From the NCBI GenBank assembly GCA_963709085.1, contig CAVPVB010000024.1, positions 434,001 through 498,000 on the forward strand: a DNA stretch of 64,000 bases, read 5' to 3'. Shown here piece after piece: positions 9,681 through 18,514 of this stretch. The translations under genes and the position numbers were made by a program. This DNA is from Rhodovastum sp963709085. GTDB lineage: Bacteria > Pseudomonadota > Alphaproteobacteria > Acetobacterales > Acetobacteraceae. The notes under the pieces were generated by a model. That model saw only the letters and a list, made by a program, of their open reading frames with translations. It did no database searches and was not told the DNA's origin. The stretch's first letter is position 1, and each line of letters begins with the position of its first letter.

Positions 9681-9728
9681 AGCGCAAACACCAGGCAGCG
9701 CAAACATCAGGCAGCGCAAACATCAGGC
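9681..9728 (-). repeat. Three 16-bp tandem repeats across the acylphosphatase stop codon
   Basis: Units at 9681-9696, 9697-9712 and 9713-9728 (plus strand AGCGCAAACATCAGGC, first copy with one change). The stop codon of the acylphosphatase gene lies inside the third unit, so the gene end itself has been duplicated. Confidence 0.85.
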
Positions 9729-9998
9729 CTGGGGCAGCCGGCGGAAACCGGGCTCGGGCCAGGGCTCCGACAAATCCTCGACGATCTCCGTCACCTCGGC
9801 AAGCCGGGGGCCACGGCGGCACAGGCGCAGCAATTCCTCAACGCTGGCGGTGTCGCCATCCACCAGCGCCTCCAGCGAACCGTCGCGGCGGTTGCGCACC
9901 CAGCCGGACACGCCGAGGCGGGTGGCCTCGCGGACCATCCAGTCGCGGAAACCCACGCCCTGGACGCGACCGGCAATGATCAGGCGCTTCGCCGCCAT
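9723..9998 (-). CDS. acyP: Acylphosphatase
   Basis: 91 residues, the usual length of the family. The active-site loop GRVQGVGFRDW carries the phosphate-binding Arg, and the catalytic Asn is in VSGWVRNRRDGS. It hydrolyses acyl phosphates in the cytoplasm. Its start overlaps the stop of the upstream ATP12-like gene by one base, so the two are co-transcribed. Confidence 0.92.
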   Translation of the reverse strand: MAAKRLIIAGRVQGVGFRDWMVREATRLGVSGWVRNRRDGSLEALVDGDTASVEELLRLCRRGPRLAEVTEIVEDLSEPWPEPGFRRLPQA

Positions 9999-10703
9999 CA
10001 GCGGGAAAGTGCCAGGAATGTTCCAGCCACGGCAACCTCCTCCCGGATACAGCGGCGGCGCGCCTCCGCCTCGTCGTCGCGGCCCCAGCGCTCGGCCTGG
10101 AAGGTCTCGTCCAGGGCGGCGAGCGTGCAGGCCGTGTCAGCGTCCAGACGGAACGCCGCCATGGCAAGCCCCAGCACCAGGCTGCCGAGCGCCGGCACGG
10201 CCAGCCCCAGCGCGGCCAGGGCGGGCGGTGCCAGCGCCGCCACCGCCTGCGCCAGTGCCGCCATCGCCTGGGGGTCCTGCGCCACATGCACCACCCCGGC
10301 GGTGACGCGCAAGCGGGCCCCGTACTCGCGCTCGGCCCAGTCCAGCCAGGGTTGCCAGAGCGCGTGCTGGCGCTGCACCAACGCTTCCGGGCCCTCGGCG
10401 CGGTAGCAGAGCAGATCGCTCTCCCCGTAGCGGGCGAGTTCCAGGGCGACCGGCTCGGGATCGGGGGCGATGCGCTCCTGCACGGTGCCGGCGAGGCGGG
10501 TGAGCGGCACGTCGCCCCAGGCTCAGGTCGCCGCCCTTGCCGCCGCCGGCGGCCTCCCATTCCGCGCCAATCGCCTCGGCCAGGGGGCGCCGCGGGATCT
10601 GCAGCGGCGCGCCGCCGGGCAGGCGCACCGGCTTGCCGTCGAGCCGCACGCAAAAGCCACCTGCCTCAGGTTCGACCGTGGCGTGGTCCCAGAACCGCTT
10701 CAT
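9998..10703 (-). CDS. ATP12-family F1-ATPase assembly chaperone, frame broken by one extra base
   Basis: With one base removed near 10518-10523 this gives a protein of about 234 residues, the normal length of alphaproteobacterial ATP12 proteins. The first part begins MKRFWDHATVEPEAGG and continues through LDGKPVRLPGGAPLQIP. The second starts near VPLTRLAGTVQERIAPDP. Dropping a C from AGCCTGG gives D-L-S-W-G-D-V-P-L-T-R-L-A. Dropping a G from the GGGG run also restores the frame. The family helps assemble the F1 alpha subunit. The gene follows an AsmA-like gene and precedes acyP in one row. Confidence 0.85.
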
Positions 10704-10713
10704 CGCGAAAGCC

Positions 10714-13264
10714 TCATGGCGGCTGCATGCCGTGCGGCACATCGGCCAGCGCGGCCGGCTTCGGCGGTGCCGGCCGGGGGACAGCCCGGGCAGCGGTGAG
10801 CGCGACATCGCAGCTGTCGCCGCCGTGCTCGTCGGCGATCACCGCCACCATCGCCCCCAGCGGGGTGCCGCGGGCAACGCCGAGCCCTGCCACCAGGCCG
10901 GCCACGGTGATCGCGCTCCCGACAGGCTCGGCGACAATTTTCGGGGCCAGGAAGGTGCCGCCGAGGCGCACCGGCACCACCGCCGGCACGCCGGCACGCA
11001 CCGGCCGCAACCGCAGGGCCAAGGCCTCGTCGCGCAGATTGATCGTGCCGGCCCCGTAGATCAGCACCCGGCCGGTATCCAGCAGCGCGGTGCCGACGCT
11101 GACCAGACCGTTATCGGCGTCGGCATGCAGCGCCAGGCAGTGAAAGCGGGTGCGGCCCGGGCGATCGAGGCCAAGCGCCGCGGCCGGCGATGGCGCGCCG
11201 GGCAGCAGCCACCCCAGGACGCTGCCGAATAGCGGGTTGTTCAGATCGCCGTCCGGCATGGCCACGCCGAGCCGCCCGCCAAGCCCGGCCGCCAGCGCCC
11301 GTGGCGTGTCACCGGCGGCACGCAGATCGGCATCGATGTCCGCCGTGCCGCTGATCTCGTCGGGCAGGTTCAGCGCCGCCAGCAGCGGCTTGAGCGTCAG
11401 GCTGCTCCCCCGCAGCGCCAGCGTGACCGGCGCCGGGCTGACATGAGCGTCCACCGTGAGCCTCACCTCCAGCCGGCCGCCGGGCACCCTGGCGGAGACC
11501 GGGTCGAGCGCCAGCCGGCCATCCTGCAACGACACCCGGCCGGAAACCTCGCGATAAGCCACACCGCCGCTGCGCAACTCGCCGACGGACAGGCGCAGAT
11601 CGGCATCCGCGGTATCGAGCAGGGCGAAGGGCAGTTTACCGTCCGGGATCAGCCAGCCGGGACGCTTCGGCAGCGCCGGCGGCAGTGACGCAGACGGCGC
11701 CGCGGCCGCCGGCGGCGGTGGCTGCATCCCTGCCGCCGCCGCCAGCACCGCATCAAGGTCAATCCGCCGCGCCGACAGCGTCGCCTGCACGGCCCGGCGG
11801 GCGCCCAGCCCGACCAGCAATTCGCCGGAAACATCCGCCTCCGGCGCGGTGACGGCCAGGCCGCGAATGGCAAAGCCCGATGTTCCCGCCCGGTCGGCGA
11901 CGCGGGCATCCAGCGTGACCGGGCGCAGCGCCGGCAACGGGGTTCCAACCAGGGACGACAGGGCGGACAGGTCAGCGATGCGCCCGGTCACCGCGAGGTC
12001 GATACCGGACAACTGCGCCGGCACGGCGATGCCGCCGCGCACCGCCAGCGTGGCGCCGGCCGCCTCGGCCGCCAGCTCGATCGGGTAGGGAGCCGGATGG
12101 GGCGGATCGGACAGCAGGGCGGCGAGCGAGCCGAACGAAGCGGTCGCCACCAGCGGCGTGCCGCCCAGCGAGCCGACCACCTCGGCCCGCACCGGCTCGT
12201 CAAGAGTGGCGGCGGAAAATTTGGCATGCGCGAGCTTCAGGCCAGGGACGAGCATGTCGAGGTCGGAGGGGCCGGCGCGCACCGCCAGCCCGGCGACCGC
12301 GGGCAATCGCCCTCCGGAATCGGCCACGTGCGCGGCGAAGGCGACCTGACGCAGCGGCGGCAGGTGGGCGCCTTGCAAGCCCTCGAGCGCGGAAAGGTTC
12401 ACCGCCTCCCCTTCCACCGACAGCGCGTAGCCGGCGCCCGCCAGCGGATGGGTCACCGTGCCGGCGACCCGCAGCCGCACGCCCGGCATCGCCAGTGTCG
12501 CCTCGACCGGGCACGGCGTGGTGGCCGTCTCGTCCAGCAGTCGTGAGAGCAGGCCAGTCTGCGCCGTCAGCAGGAACGCCTGCCCGGCATAGATGCCCTG
12601 CGCGGTGAAGGTAACCGGCGACGCGCGACCGGGCGCCATCAGTTCCAGCACGTGCAGGTCGATCTGCATCAGCGGGGCTGCCTCGCGGGGCTGCCAGACT
12701 GACGCGCCCATCCTCGATGCGCAGGGCACGCACCCGTACGTCCGGAGCCGCGCTAGTGGCGCCCGTGCTGGCGGTGATGGGAGGTGGGGACACCCCGGCA
12801 ACCGGCCAGACACCGAACTGCCAGTTCGGCCGGCCGACGGCATCGCGCGCCAGCAGAATGTCAGGATGGACCAGCAGCAGACGACCGATTTCCACCCGTC
12901 CGGTCAGCAGCGGCAGCAGCGCCAGGCGCATCTCGACGCGCGCGACGGTAACCATCTCCGGCCGGGACTCGCCCGGCAGGTTGGCCAGGGCCAGGTCGGT
13001 GGCGAGAAGCGTGGGCGAGAACGCGGGGACAAGGGTCAGCCGGCCGATGTGCGGCGTGCGGCCGGTCATCATCTGCACGGCCGTCTCGATCTCCGGGCGC
13101 CAGCCGTCCAGGTCGATGAACATCGGCGCGGCAAGCGACAGCAGCACCGGGGCCAGCACGACCAAAAGCAGCAGGAGCACGACGACGGCGAGGCGCAGGA
13201 CAGACGACATCTTGCGGCGACGGTGCATACGGAACCGGTTGCTGGTGGACCGATGCAAACTCAT
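10714..13264 (-). CDS. AsmA-family protein, frame broken by one extra base
   Basis: Restored length about 849 residues. The N-terminus has a basic stretch, then one transmembrane helix (about 20-48) and the AsmA-type start DGWRPEIETAVQMMTGR with PHIGRLTLVPAFSPTL. The C-terminal AsmA_2 region (LPDEISGTADIDADLRAAG and IYGAGTINLRDEALALRLRP) is in another frame. The frames join at about 12698, where AGTCTGG should read AGCTGG, giving E-D-G-R-V-S-W-Q-P-R-E. AsmA-like proteins are inner-membrane anchored periplasmic bridges implicated in phospholipid transport to the outer membrane. Start could instead be 13228 or 13210; no clear ribosome site decides it. Confidence 0.8.
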
Positions 13265-13455
13265 GCGCTGCGTCTGGGCTCCCGATCCTCACTGTCGCGG
13301 CCGGGCCTGCCCCGGAGCAGCCTTAACCGCCATGCCCTGGCACGGCAGGGACGATGACGAGAGGCCCGGATGTTGGTCGTCTGCTATAAACGGGCTCGCC
13401 CCGGTTGTCACACCGACTGCAGAGCAACTTTGCTGCGGCACCCGCGGGGGATGGG

Positions 13456-14316
13456 CTAGACCGGCATGGTCGGTTGCTTTCCCGCAGACGGCTGGCCCGC
13501 AAACGGCTGGAGCAGTTGCCCACCCAGCGAATCGGCCGTTCTGAACGGGTTGCCGTAGTCCGAGGGCCATTGTGTGCTGGGCAGGTAGTGGCTGCCAAAG
13601 ATCCGGTCAAGCCAGGGCAGCATGGATGCGTAGTTCCGGTCCCTCGGAGCCGACAGGGTGTGGTGCCAGTGATGGAAGCCGGGGGTGGTGATCACCCATT
13701 CCAACGGCCCGAAGCGCCAGCGCAGATTGGCGTGGATGAAGAAGCCCCACATGACGCCGGTGAGCAGGACCAGAACGGGAATGAGGCCGTCGGAGGGGCG
13801 GAGCGGGTTGACCAGCCCCAGGGCAAACAGCGGCACCAGGCTGCACATCCGGGTGAACGCCAGATCCACCGGGTGGGCGCGGGTATTGGTCAGGAAGTCA
13901 ACCTGCCCGGCGCTGTGATGGATCGCATGGAAGCGCCAAAGCAGAGGGATATTGTGCGCCCATCGATGGCCCCAATAATAGCCGATCTCGCCCACCAGCA
14001 GCGCCGCCAGGACGCGCAGCCATAGCGGCCACGCCGCAACCGCCGCCTGCACGCTGGCCGGGAACAGGCTGTGCGCACCCCAGGCCACCATGGCCAGCGG
14101 CCCGCTGAGCAACAGGCCGGGCAGCAGACCGTTGAGGAAAAAATAGCCCAGATCGACGCCGAGCTGGGGGCGGAAAATCTGCTGCCGGTGCAGGGCGAAC
14201 AGGCGCTCCAGCGGCACGAAAATGGCGACCAGGATCAGCAGCCACAGGGCCAGCCTGAGCAGATCGACGAGGAGTTTCTGAAGGTAATGGTCCATCATCA
14301 CCGGCATCGATCCCAT
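13456..14316 (-). CDS. Sterol desaturase/fatty acid hydroxylase family membrane protein
   Basis: 286 residues from the ATG at 14316 (other Met codons at 14307, 14298 and 14295). Four or more hydrophobic helices surround the di-iron His clusters: HRWAH, HAIHH and HHWHH are all present in order. Members hydroxylate or desaturate lipids using two irons at the membrane face. The substrate cannot be told from sequence. The gene lies just downstream of the PEP-CTERM gene in the same direction, with a 44-base gap. Confidence 0.87.
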   Translation of the reverse strand: MGSMPVMMDHYLQKLLVDLLRLALWLLILVAIFVPLERLFALHRQQIFRPQLGVDLGYFFLNGLLPGLLLSGPLAMVAWGAHSLFPASVQAAVAAWPLWLRVLAALLVGEIGYYWGHRWAHNIPLLWRFHAIHHSAGQVDFLTNTRAHPVDLAFTRMCSLVPLFALGLVNPLRPSDGLIPVLVLLTGVMWGFFIHANLRWRFGPLEWVITTPGFHHWHHTLSAPRDRNYASMLPWLDRIFGSHYLPSTQWPSDYGNPFRTADSLGGQLLQPFAGQPSAGKQPTMPV

Positions 14317-14360
14317 CCTGGCGCAACCGTTACGTTCGATCAGGCGGCGTCCGGGCCGGC

Positions 14361-15095
14361 TTATGCCCGCCGGCGCAGACGAAAGGCGCCGAGGCCCAGG
14401 AGGCCGACCCCCAGCAGCGCCAGGCTCGCCGGCTCGGGCACGGCTGCCTGTTCCAGCGACACGTCGGCAAGCAGCGAGAACGGCGGCACGCCGGAGGGCG
14501 TGCCGGCGGCGAGGAAGGAGAGCACCTCGCTCGCGCTCGTGGCGGTGAAAGTATACGATTGTGAGAACCAGCCGGAAAATCCGTGACTGGGGTTGCTCAC
14601 GGTATTCGTCGTATAGCTCTGGCCGCCGAGGCTGACGGTCCAGTTCTCCGTGGTGGCGCTGGTGTAGTTGTACTGCTGCGCCGCCGCCCACTCGAAGCTG
14701 ACCGTATACTGGGTGCCGACCGTCAGTCCGGTGATCGTCTGGGTGATGGCCCCTACCTCGAACGCGCCGTCCGCGGCGAGGATATTGCCGCCGCCCGGGG
14801 GCGTGGTCAGGCCGTTGCTTGACCCGTTGCCCGGCCCCCAAAGCTGCAGGTTGCCGTCACTGCCGGTCACACCGGTCGTGTCCGCGTTGGTGCCCGAGGT
14901 GCCGCTGGCGGGGGTAAAGATGAAATTGTATCCGCTCGTCGACCAGCCATTGGCGAACACGTTGTCACCGAGCTGGCCACCGGGGCTGGTGGAATCGGTC
15001 AGCGTGAAGTCGCCATTGGTGACGAGGTTGGTGCCTGCCATTGCGGTCGCGGAGGCGCTGATCGAAAGGGCCAGGGCGAGAGAAGCGAGTCTCAT
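14361..15095 (-). CDS. PEP-CTERM sorting-domain protein
   Basis: 244 residues with an N-terminal signal peptide (cleavage probably after SATAMA). The body is rich in Gly, Thr and Ser and includes the NLVTNGDFT start typical of secreted beta-sandwich proteins. The C-terminus is a textbook PEP-CTERM signal: VPEPASL, a hydrophobic helix and RLRRRA. Such proteins are recognised by an exosortase (EpsH/XrtA type) and sorted to the surface, usually with exopolysaccharide. AAAGGAC precedes the start. No exosortase is in the window. The upstream gap carries a sigma-54-type promoter and repeated sites. Confidence 0.93.
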   Translation of the reverse strand: MRLASLALALSISASATAMAGTNLVTNGDFTLTDSTSPGGQLGDNVFANGWSTSGYNFIFTPASGTSGTNADTTGVTGSDGNLQLWGPGNGSSNGLTTPPGGGNILAADGAFEVGAITQTITGLTVGTQYTVSFEWAAAQQYNYTSATTENWTVSLGGQSYTTNTVSNPSHGFSGWFSQSYTFTATSASEVLSFLAAGTPSGVPPFSLLADVSLEQAAVPEPASLALLGVGLLGLGAFRLRRRA

Positions 15096-15181
15096 TTCGT
15101 GTCCTTTCTGAAAGCCTGACGGTCGGCCCCCGGCCAACTGCGCCGTGTCAGCCAGGCGCCTTCTGCGCCGACCGGCTTCCT

Positions 15182-15198
15182 AGCAAGCTACGCGCCAA
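15182..15198 (-). promoter_or_regulatory. Sigma-54-type promoter of the PEP-CTERM gene
   Basis: On the minus strand the sequence reads TTGGCGCGTAGCTTGCT. It matches the sigma-54 consensus TTGGCACG-N4-TTGCT at all but one fixed base, with correct -24 GG and -12 GC spacing. It lies 87 bases upstream of the ATG. Proteobacterial PEP-CTERM genes are known to have sigma-54 promoters controlled by PrsK/PrsR. Confidence 0.75.
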
Positions 15199-15261
15199 TT
15201 CCGCAACACGCTGAAAAAACAAAGTTCATCATTACGAAGTCGATGTCCCCGAACGCACGCC

Positions 15262-15278
15262 TGTAAAATATTTCGACA
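15262..15278 (+). promoter_or_regulatory. PrsR-like site 1 (17 bp)
   Basis: TGTAAAATATTTCGACA, the copy nearest the sigma-54 promoter (about 64 bases upstream of its -24 end). It shares TGTAAA and CGAC with the two other copies in this gap. It fits my memory of the conserved element upstream of PEP-CTERM genes, but that identity is not verified. Confidence 0.6.
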
Positions 15279-15433
15279 TTCAGGCGCTTTCCGGGCGGAA
15301 ACCTGCAATCTGGGAATGTGGCTCCATCACAGGCCACACGCCAGGGTGGCGCGCCACTGCGTCTGAAAGGGCGATCCTTCGGCGCAAACGAGCGCCGCGC
15401 ATGTTTTGCAGATGCGCGTTGTTTGCATCTGAC

Positions 15434-15450
15434 TGTAAAATTTCCCGACG
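15434..15450 (+). promoter_or_regulatory. PrsR-like site 2 (17 bp)
   Basis: TGTAAAATTTCCCGACG, the second member of the three-site set, 172 bases from site 1, in the same orientation and upstream of the same sigma-54 promoter. Confidence 0.6.
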
Positions 15451-15569
15451 TCCGGCCCGCCTCGGGGCAGCGCGTTCGCAGCCTGAGCGTGTAACCGGCT
15501 GTCATCGCGCCTTTTCCCGCGACTCCGGAGCTGCTGCGACGATCCGCGCCCGGGAAAACGGCCGGCAGG

Positions 15570-15586
15570 TGTAAAGATTCCCGACA
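15570..15586 (+). promoter_or_regulatory. PrsR-like site 3 (17 bp)
   Basis: TGTAAAGATTCCCGACA, the most distal copy, 136 bases from site 2. The gap from 15096 to 15639 holds these three sites and the promoter. I see no gene in it; longer open frames there lack a family match and a ribosome site. Confidence 0.6.
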
Positions 15587-15639
15587 CACCCCGATCAGCC
15601 AATGCCGCACCGGATCGCTGCCGGGACAGCGCGGCGGCA

Positions 15640-16653
15640 TCATCCGCGCTGCGGCGGGCGCGGCGGCGGAACAGTGAAACCGAGGGTGCGGAAGGTGGTC
15701 TGCATATGCGGTGGCAATGGCGCCTCGACCGCGAGCGTGCCCCCGGCCGGATGCGGTAGCACCAGACGCCGCGCATGCAAATGCAGACGCTGTTCGAGCC
15801 CCACCACCACCGCCGTGTTCTCGCCGGCGCGGTCGGGATCGGCCGGGCCGCGCCTTGCCCCATAGGCGACATCGCCCAGGATGGGCGCGCCGATCGCCGC
15901 GCAATGCACCCGCAACTGGTGGGTGCGGCCAGTGAGCGGGCGCAGTTCCAGCCAGGCCAGTTTGCGCGCGGCATGGTCGAGCGTGCGGTAGTCGGTCACC
16001 GCACGCGCCGCGTCCTCGGTGTCGGGACCGGCCACCTCCACCCGTCCAACGCGGAAATCCTCGGCACGGACCAGCTTCAGGTCGATGCGGCCCTCGACCG
16101 GCACTGGCCGGCCGGCGACCACCGCCCAATACAGCTTCTCCATGTCGCGCCCGCGGAAGGCGGCGGCGAGCTTGGCCGCGACGCCGGGGGTGCGGGCGAT
16201 CACGATCACGCCCGAGGTGTCGCGGTCCAGCCGGTGCACCAGACGCGGCTTCTGCCCATCCGTGCGCCAGGCTTCCAGCATGCCGTCCAGGTGGCGAAAA
16301 ATGCCCGGACCGCCCTGGGTGGCGAGTCCCGAGGGCTTGTCCAGCACGATCAGCTGGTCGTCGCGCCAGAGCACCATCGCCTCCAGCGCCCGCAGCACCC
16401 GTTCGTCCGGCGGCAAGGCAGGCGCGGCGGCGGTGGATTTCGGCGGCGGCGCGGGCAGCGGCGGAATGCGCACGCTCTGGCCGGGCGCGAGCCGGGTGGC
16501 CGGCTCGGCACGGTGGCCATCGACGCGCACCTGCCCGGTGCGGCACAGTTTGGCGATGACGCCCTGGGTGGTGCCGGGGACATGGCGGCGGAACCAGCGA
16601 TCGAGGCGGATATCGGCCTCGTCCTCGGTGACGGTGCGGGTGGCGATGGTCAT
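15640..16653 (-). CDS. 23S rRNA pseudouridine synthase, RluA/RluC family
   Basis: 337 residues. An N-terminal S4-like RNA-binding segment (RLDRWFRRHVPGTTQGVIAK) is followed by the catalytic domain with VHRLDRDTSGVIV, whose Asp is the catalytic residue, and RPLTGRTHQLRVH. It converts uridines in ribosomal RNA to pseudouridine. The ATG at 16653 overlaps the rarA stop by 4 bases, so the two genes are coupled. RluC is the closest E. coli-type match, but the exact target sites cannot be read from sequence. Confidence 0.9.
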   Translation of the reverse strand: MTIATRTVTEDEADIRLDRWFRRHVPGTTQGVIAKLCRTGQVRVDGHRAEPATRLAPGQSVRIPPLPAPPPKSTAAAPALPPDERVLRALEAMVLWRDDQLIVLDKPSGLATQGGPGIFRHLDGMLEAWRTDGQKPRLVHRLDRDTSGVIVIARTPGVAAKLAAAFRGRDMEKLYWAVVAGRPVPVEGRIDLKLVRAEDFRVGRVEVAGPDTEDAARAVTDYRTLDHAARKLAWLELRPLTGRTHQLRVHCAAIGAPILGDVAYGARRGPADPDRAGENTAVVVGLEQRLHLHARRLVLPHPAGGTLAVEAPLPPHMQTTFRTLGFTVPPPRPPQRG

Positions 16654-17957
16654 TGCCGGCGTTCCTGCCGCAGCTTGGCCCAATAGGCCAGACGTTTCGC
16701 CACTTCGCGCTCGAAGCCGCGCTCGCGCGGGCGGTAGAATTCCTGCCGGGCCAGCCCGTCCGGGAAATAATCCTGGCCGGAAAAGGCGTCCTCGGCGGCA
16801 TGGTCGTAGGCATAGCCGGCGCCATAGCCAAGCTGTTTCATCAGTTTCGTCGGCGCGTTGAGGATGTGCGCCGGCGGCATCAGGCTGCCGGTGGCGCGGG
16901 CGGCGCGCTGCGCCTCGCCAAGCGCGGTGTAGGCGGCGTTGGATTTCGGCGCGGTGCCGAGATAGAGCACCGCCTGGGCGATCGCCAGTTCGCCTTCCGG
17001 GCTGCCGAGCCGCTCATAGGCTTCCCAGGCGGCCAGCGCCTGCGGCAAGGCGGCCGGGTCGGCCAGGCCGATATCCTCGACGGCAAAGCGGACCAGGCGG
17101 CGGGCGATATAGCGCGGGTCCTCGCCGCCGGTGAGCATGCGGGCACACCAGTAAAGCGCCGCGTCGGGGTCCGAGCCGCGCAGCGATTTGTGCAGCGCCG
17201 AAATGAGGTTGTAGTGCTCCTCGCGGTCCTTGTCATACAGGGCGGCCCGGCGGGCGAGCAGCTCGGACAGGGCGGCCGGGTCGAGCGGGGCGGTGTCGGC
17301 CGGGAGCGAAAACAACTGCTCGGCCATGTTGAGCAGATAGCGGCCGTCACCATCCGCCATGGCGCGCAGCACAATCCGGGCCTCGGCGACGAGCGGCAGG
17401 GAACGGCCGGCATCGGCCTCGGCGCGGGTGATCAGTTTCTCCAGCGCGTCATCGTCCAGGCGGCGGAGAACAAGCGCCTGGCAGCGTGACAGCAGCGCGC
17501 CGTTAAGGGCGAAGGAGGGGTTTTCCGTGGTGGCGCCGACCAGCGTGACCGTGCCGGTCTCGACGGCGGGGAGGAAACCGTCCTGCTGGGCGCGGTTGAA
17601 GCGGTGGACCTCGTCGACGAACAGCAGCGTCCCCTGCCCTTCGCCGCGGCGCGCGGCGGCCTGCTCGAACGCGCGCTTGAGGTCGGCAACCCCGGAAAAC
17701 ACGGCGGAAAGCTGGACGAAGTGCAGCCCGGCACGCTCGGCCAACAGGCGGGCGATGGTGGTTTTTCCAACGCCCGGCGGCCCCCAGAGGATGAGCGAGG
17801 CAAGACTGCCGCGGTCGAGCATGCGGGTAATCGCGCCCTGCGGGCCAAGCAGATGGTCCTGACCGACCACCTCGTCCAGCGCGCGCGGACGCAGCCGGTC
17901 GGCCAGCGGGGCGGGTGCGGCGCCGCGGGTCGGGGAAGCGGCCATCGCTCTATCCAT
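16650..17957 (-). CDS. rarA: Replication-associated recombination protein A (RarA/MgsA), AAA+ ATPase
   Basis: About 435 residues. Walker A GPPGVGKTT at about 59-67, Walker B LLFVDEVHRFN near 110, sensor 1 in LVGATTENPSF. The C-terminal tetramer domain shows DPDAALYWCARMLTGGEDPRYIARRL in shorter recognisable blocks, and YFPDGL near the end. RarA acts at stalled replication forks with single-strand-binding protein. The start at 17957 (or 17945) matches family length; the longer frame upstream runs into the intergenic repeat. Confidence 0.93.
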   Translation of the reverse strand: MDRAMAASPTRGAAPAPLADRLRPRALDEVVGQDHLLGPQGAITRMLDRGSLASLILWGPPGVGKTTIARLLAERAGLHFVQLSAVFSGVADLKRAFEQAAARRGEGQGTLLFVDEVHRFNRAQQDGFLPAVETGTVTLVGATTENPSFALNGALLSRCQALVLRRLDDDALEKLITRAEADAGRSLPLVAEARIVLRAMADGDGRYLLNMAEQLFSLPADTAPLDPAALSELLARRAALYDKDREEHYNLISALHKSLRGSDPDAALYWCARMLTGGEDPRYIARRLVRFAVEDIGLADPAALPQALAAWEAYERLGSPEGELAIAQAVLYLGTAPKSNAAYTALGEAQRAARATGSLMPPAHILNAPTKLMKQLGYGAGYAYDHAAEDAFSGQDYFPDGLARQEFYRPRERGFEREVAKRLAYWAKLRQERRQ

Positions 17958-18037
17958 GACGAAGGTACATAAGTCCGGCCCATTGCCGGTCCAATGCGCT
18001 TTCGCCGAAAGACCCTCGCCCCCCCTCCTTCGGTGGT

Positions 18038-18068
18038 GGGGTCCAGGGCAGAGCCCTGGCCTTCCTTG
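18038..18068. repeat. Short-form intergenic palindromic repeat 3' of rplQ
   Basis: GGGTCCAGGGCAGAGCCCTGG followed by CCTTCCTT. The core CCAGGGC-AGA-GCCCTGG is a perfect 7-bp stem with a 3-base loop. It ends two bases before the rplQ stop codon and may act as a terminator or 3' mRNA stabiliser for the ribosomal operon; no U-tract follows. Confidence 0.75.
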
Positions 18069-18069
18069 C

Positions 18070-18492
18070 TTACTCGCCGTCGCCCTCGTCAGCGACCTCA
18101 GCCTTCGGACCGCTGTCCAGTCCTTTGGCCGCAGGATCGCGATCCACCAGCTCAATGACGGCCATGCTGGCAGCATCCCCATAGCGGGTGCCAGCCTTCA
18201 GCACGCGAGTATAGCCGCCAGCGCGCGCCTTGTAGCGATCGGCGAGCGTGGTGAACAATTTGGCGACGATGACATCGTCGCGCAGCTGGGCGTAGGCCTG
18301 CCGGCGGGCATGCAGCCCGCCGCGCTTGCCGAGCGTAATCAGCTTCTCGGCGACCGGGCGAAGCTCCTTCGCCTTGGGCAGGGTGGTGGTGATCTGCTCG
18401 TGCTTGAGCAATGCATGCGCCATGTTGCGGAACATGGCGAAGCGATGGCTGGTGGTTACGCCGAGCTTCCGCCCGGCAACTCCGTGACGCAT
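18070..18492 (-). CDS. rplQ: 50S ribosomal protein L17 (bL17)
   Basis: 140 residues, last gene of the ribosomal macro-cluster. The conserved start MRHGVAGRKLGVTTSHRFAM and block LLKHEQITTTLPKAKELRP are typical. It has an acidic C-terminal tail (residues 118-140) beyond the globular domain. It binds 23S rRNA near the exit tunnel. The gene lies 22 bases after rpoA, as in most alphaproteobacteria. Confidence 0.97.
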   Translation of the reverse strand: MRHGVAGRKLGVTTSHRFAMFRNMAHALLKHEQITTTLPKAKELRPVAEKLITLGKRGGLHARRQAYAQLRDDVIVAKLFTTLADRYKARAGGYTRVLKAGTRYGDAASMAVIELVDRDPAAKGLDSGPKAEVADEGDGE

Positions 18493-18514
18493 GGTCTGAC
18501 TCCGTTCCTAAGGC

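Noticed and set aside
9681..9728. Possible CRISPR-like array
   Set aside because: Units are contiguous with no spacers and only three copies. No cas genes nearby.
15188..16831. A 547-codon minus-strand frame across the PEP-CTERM upstream gap
   Set aside because: It overlaps the pseudouridine synthase in another frame and has no recognisable domain.
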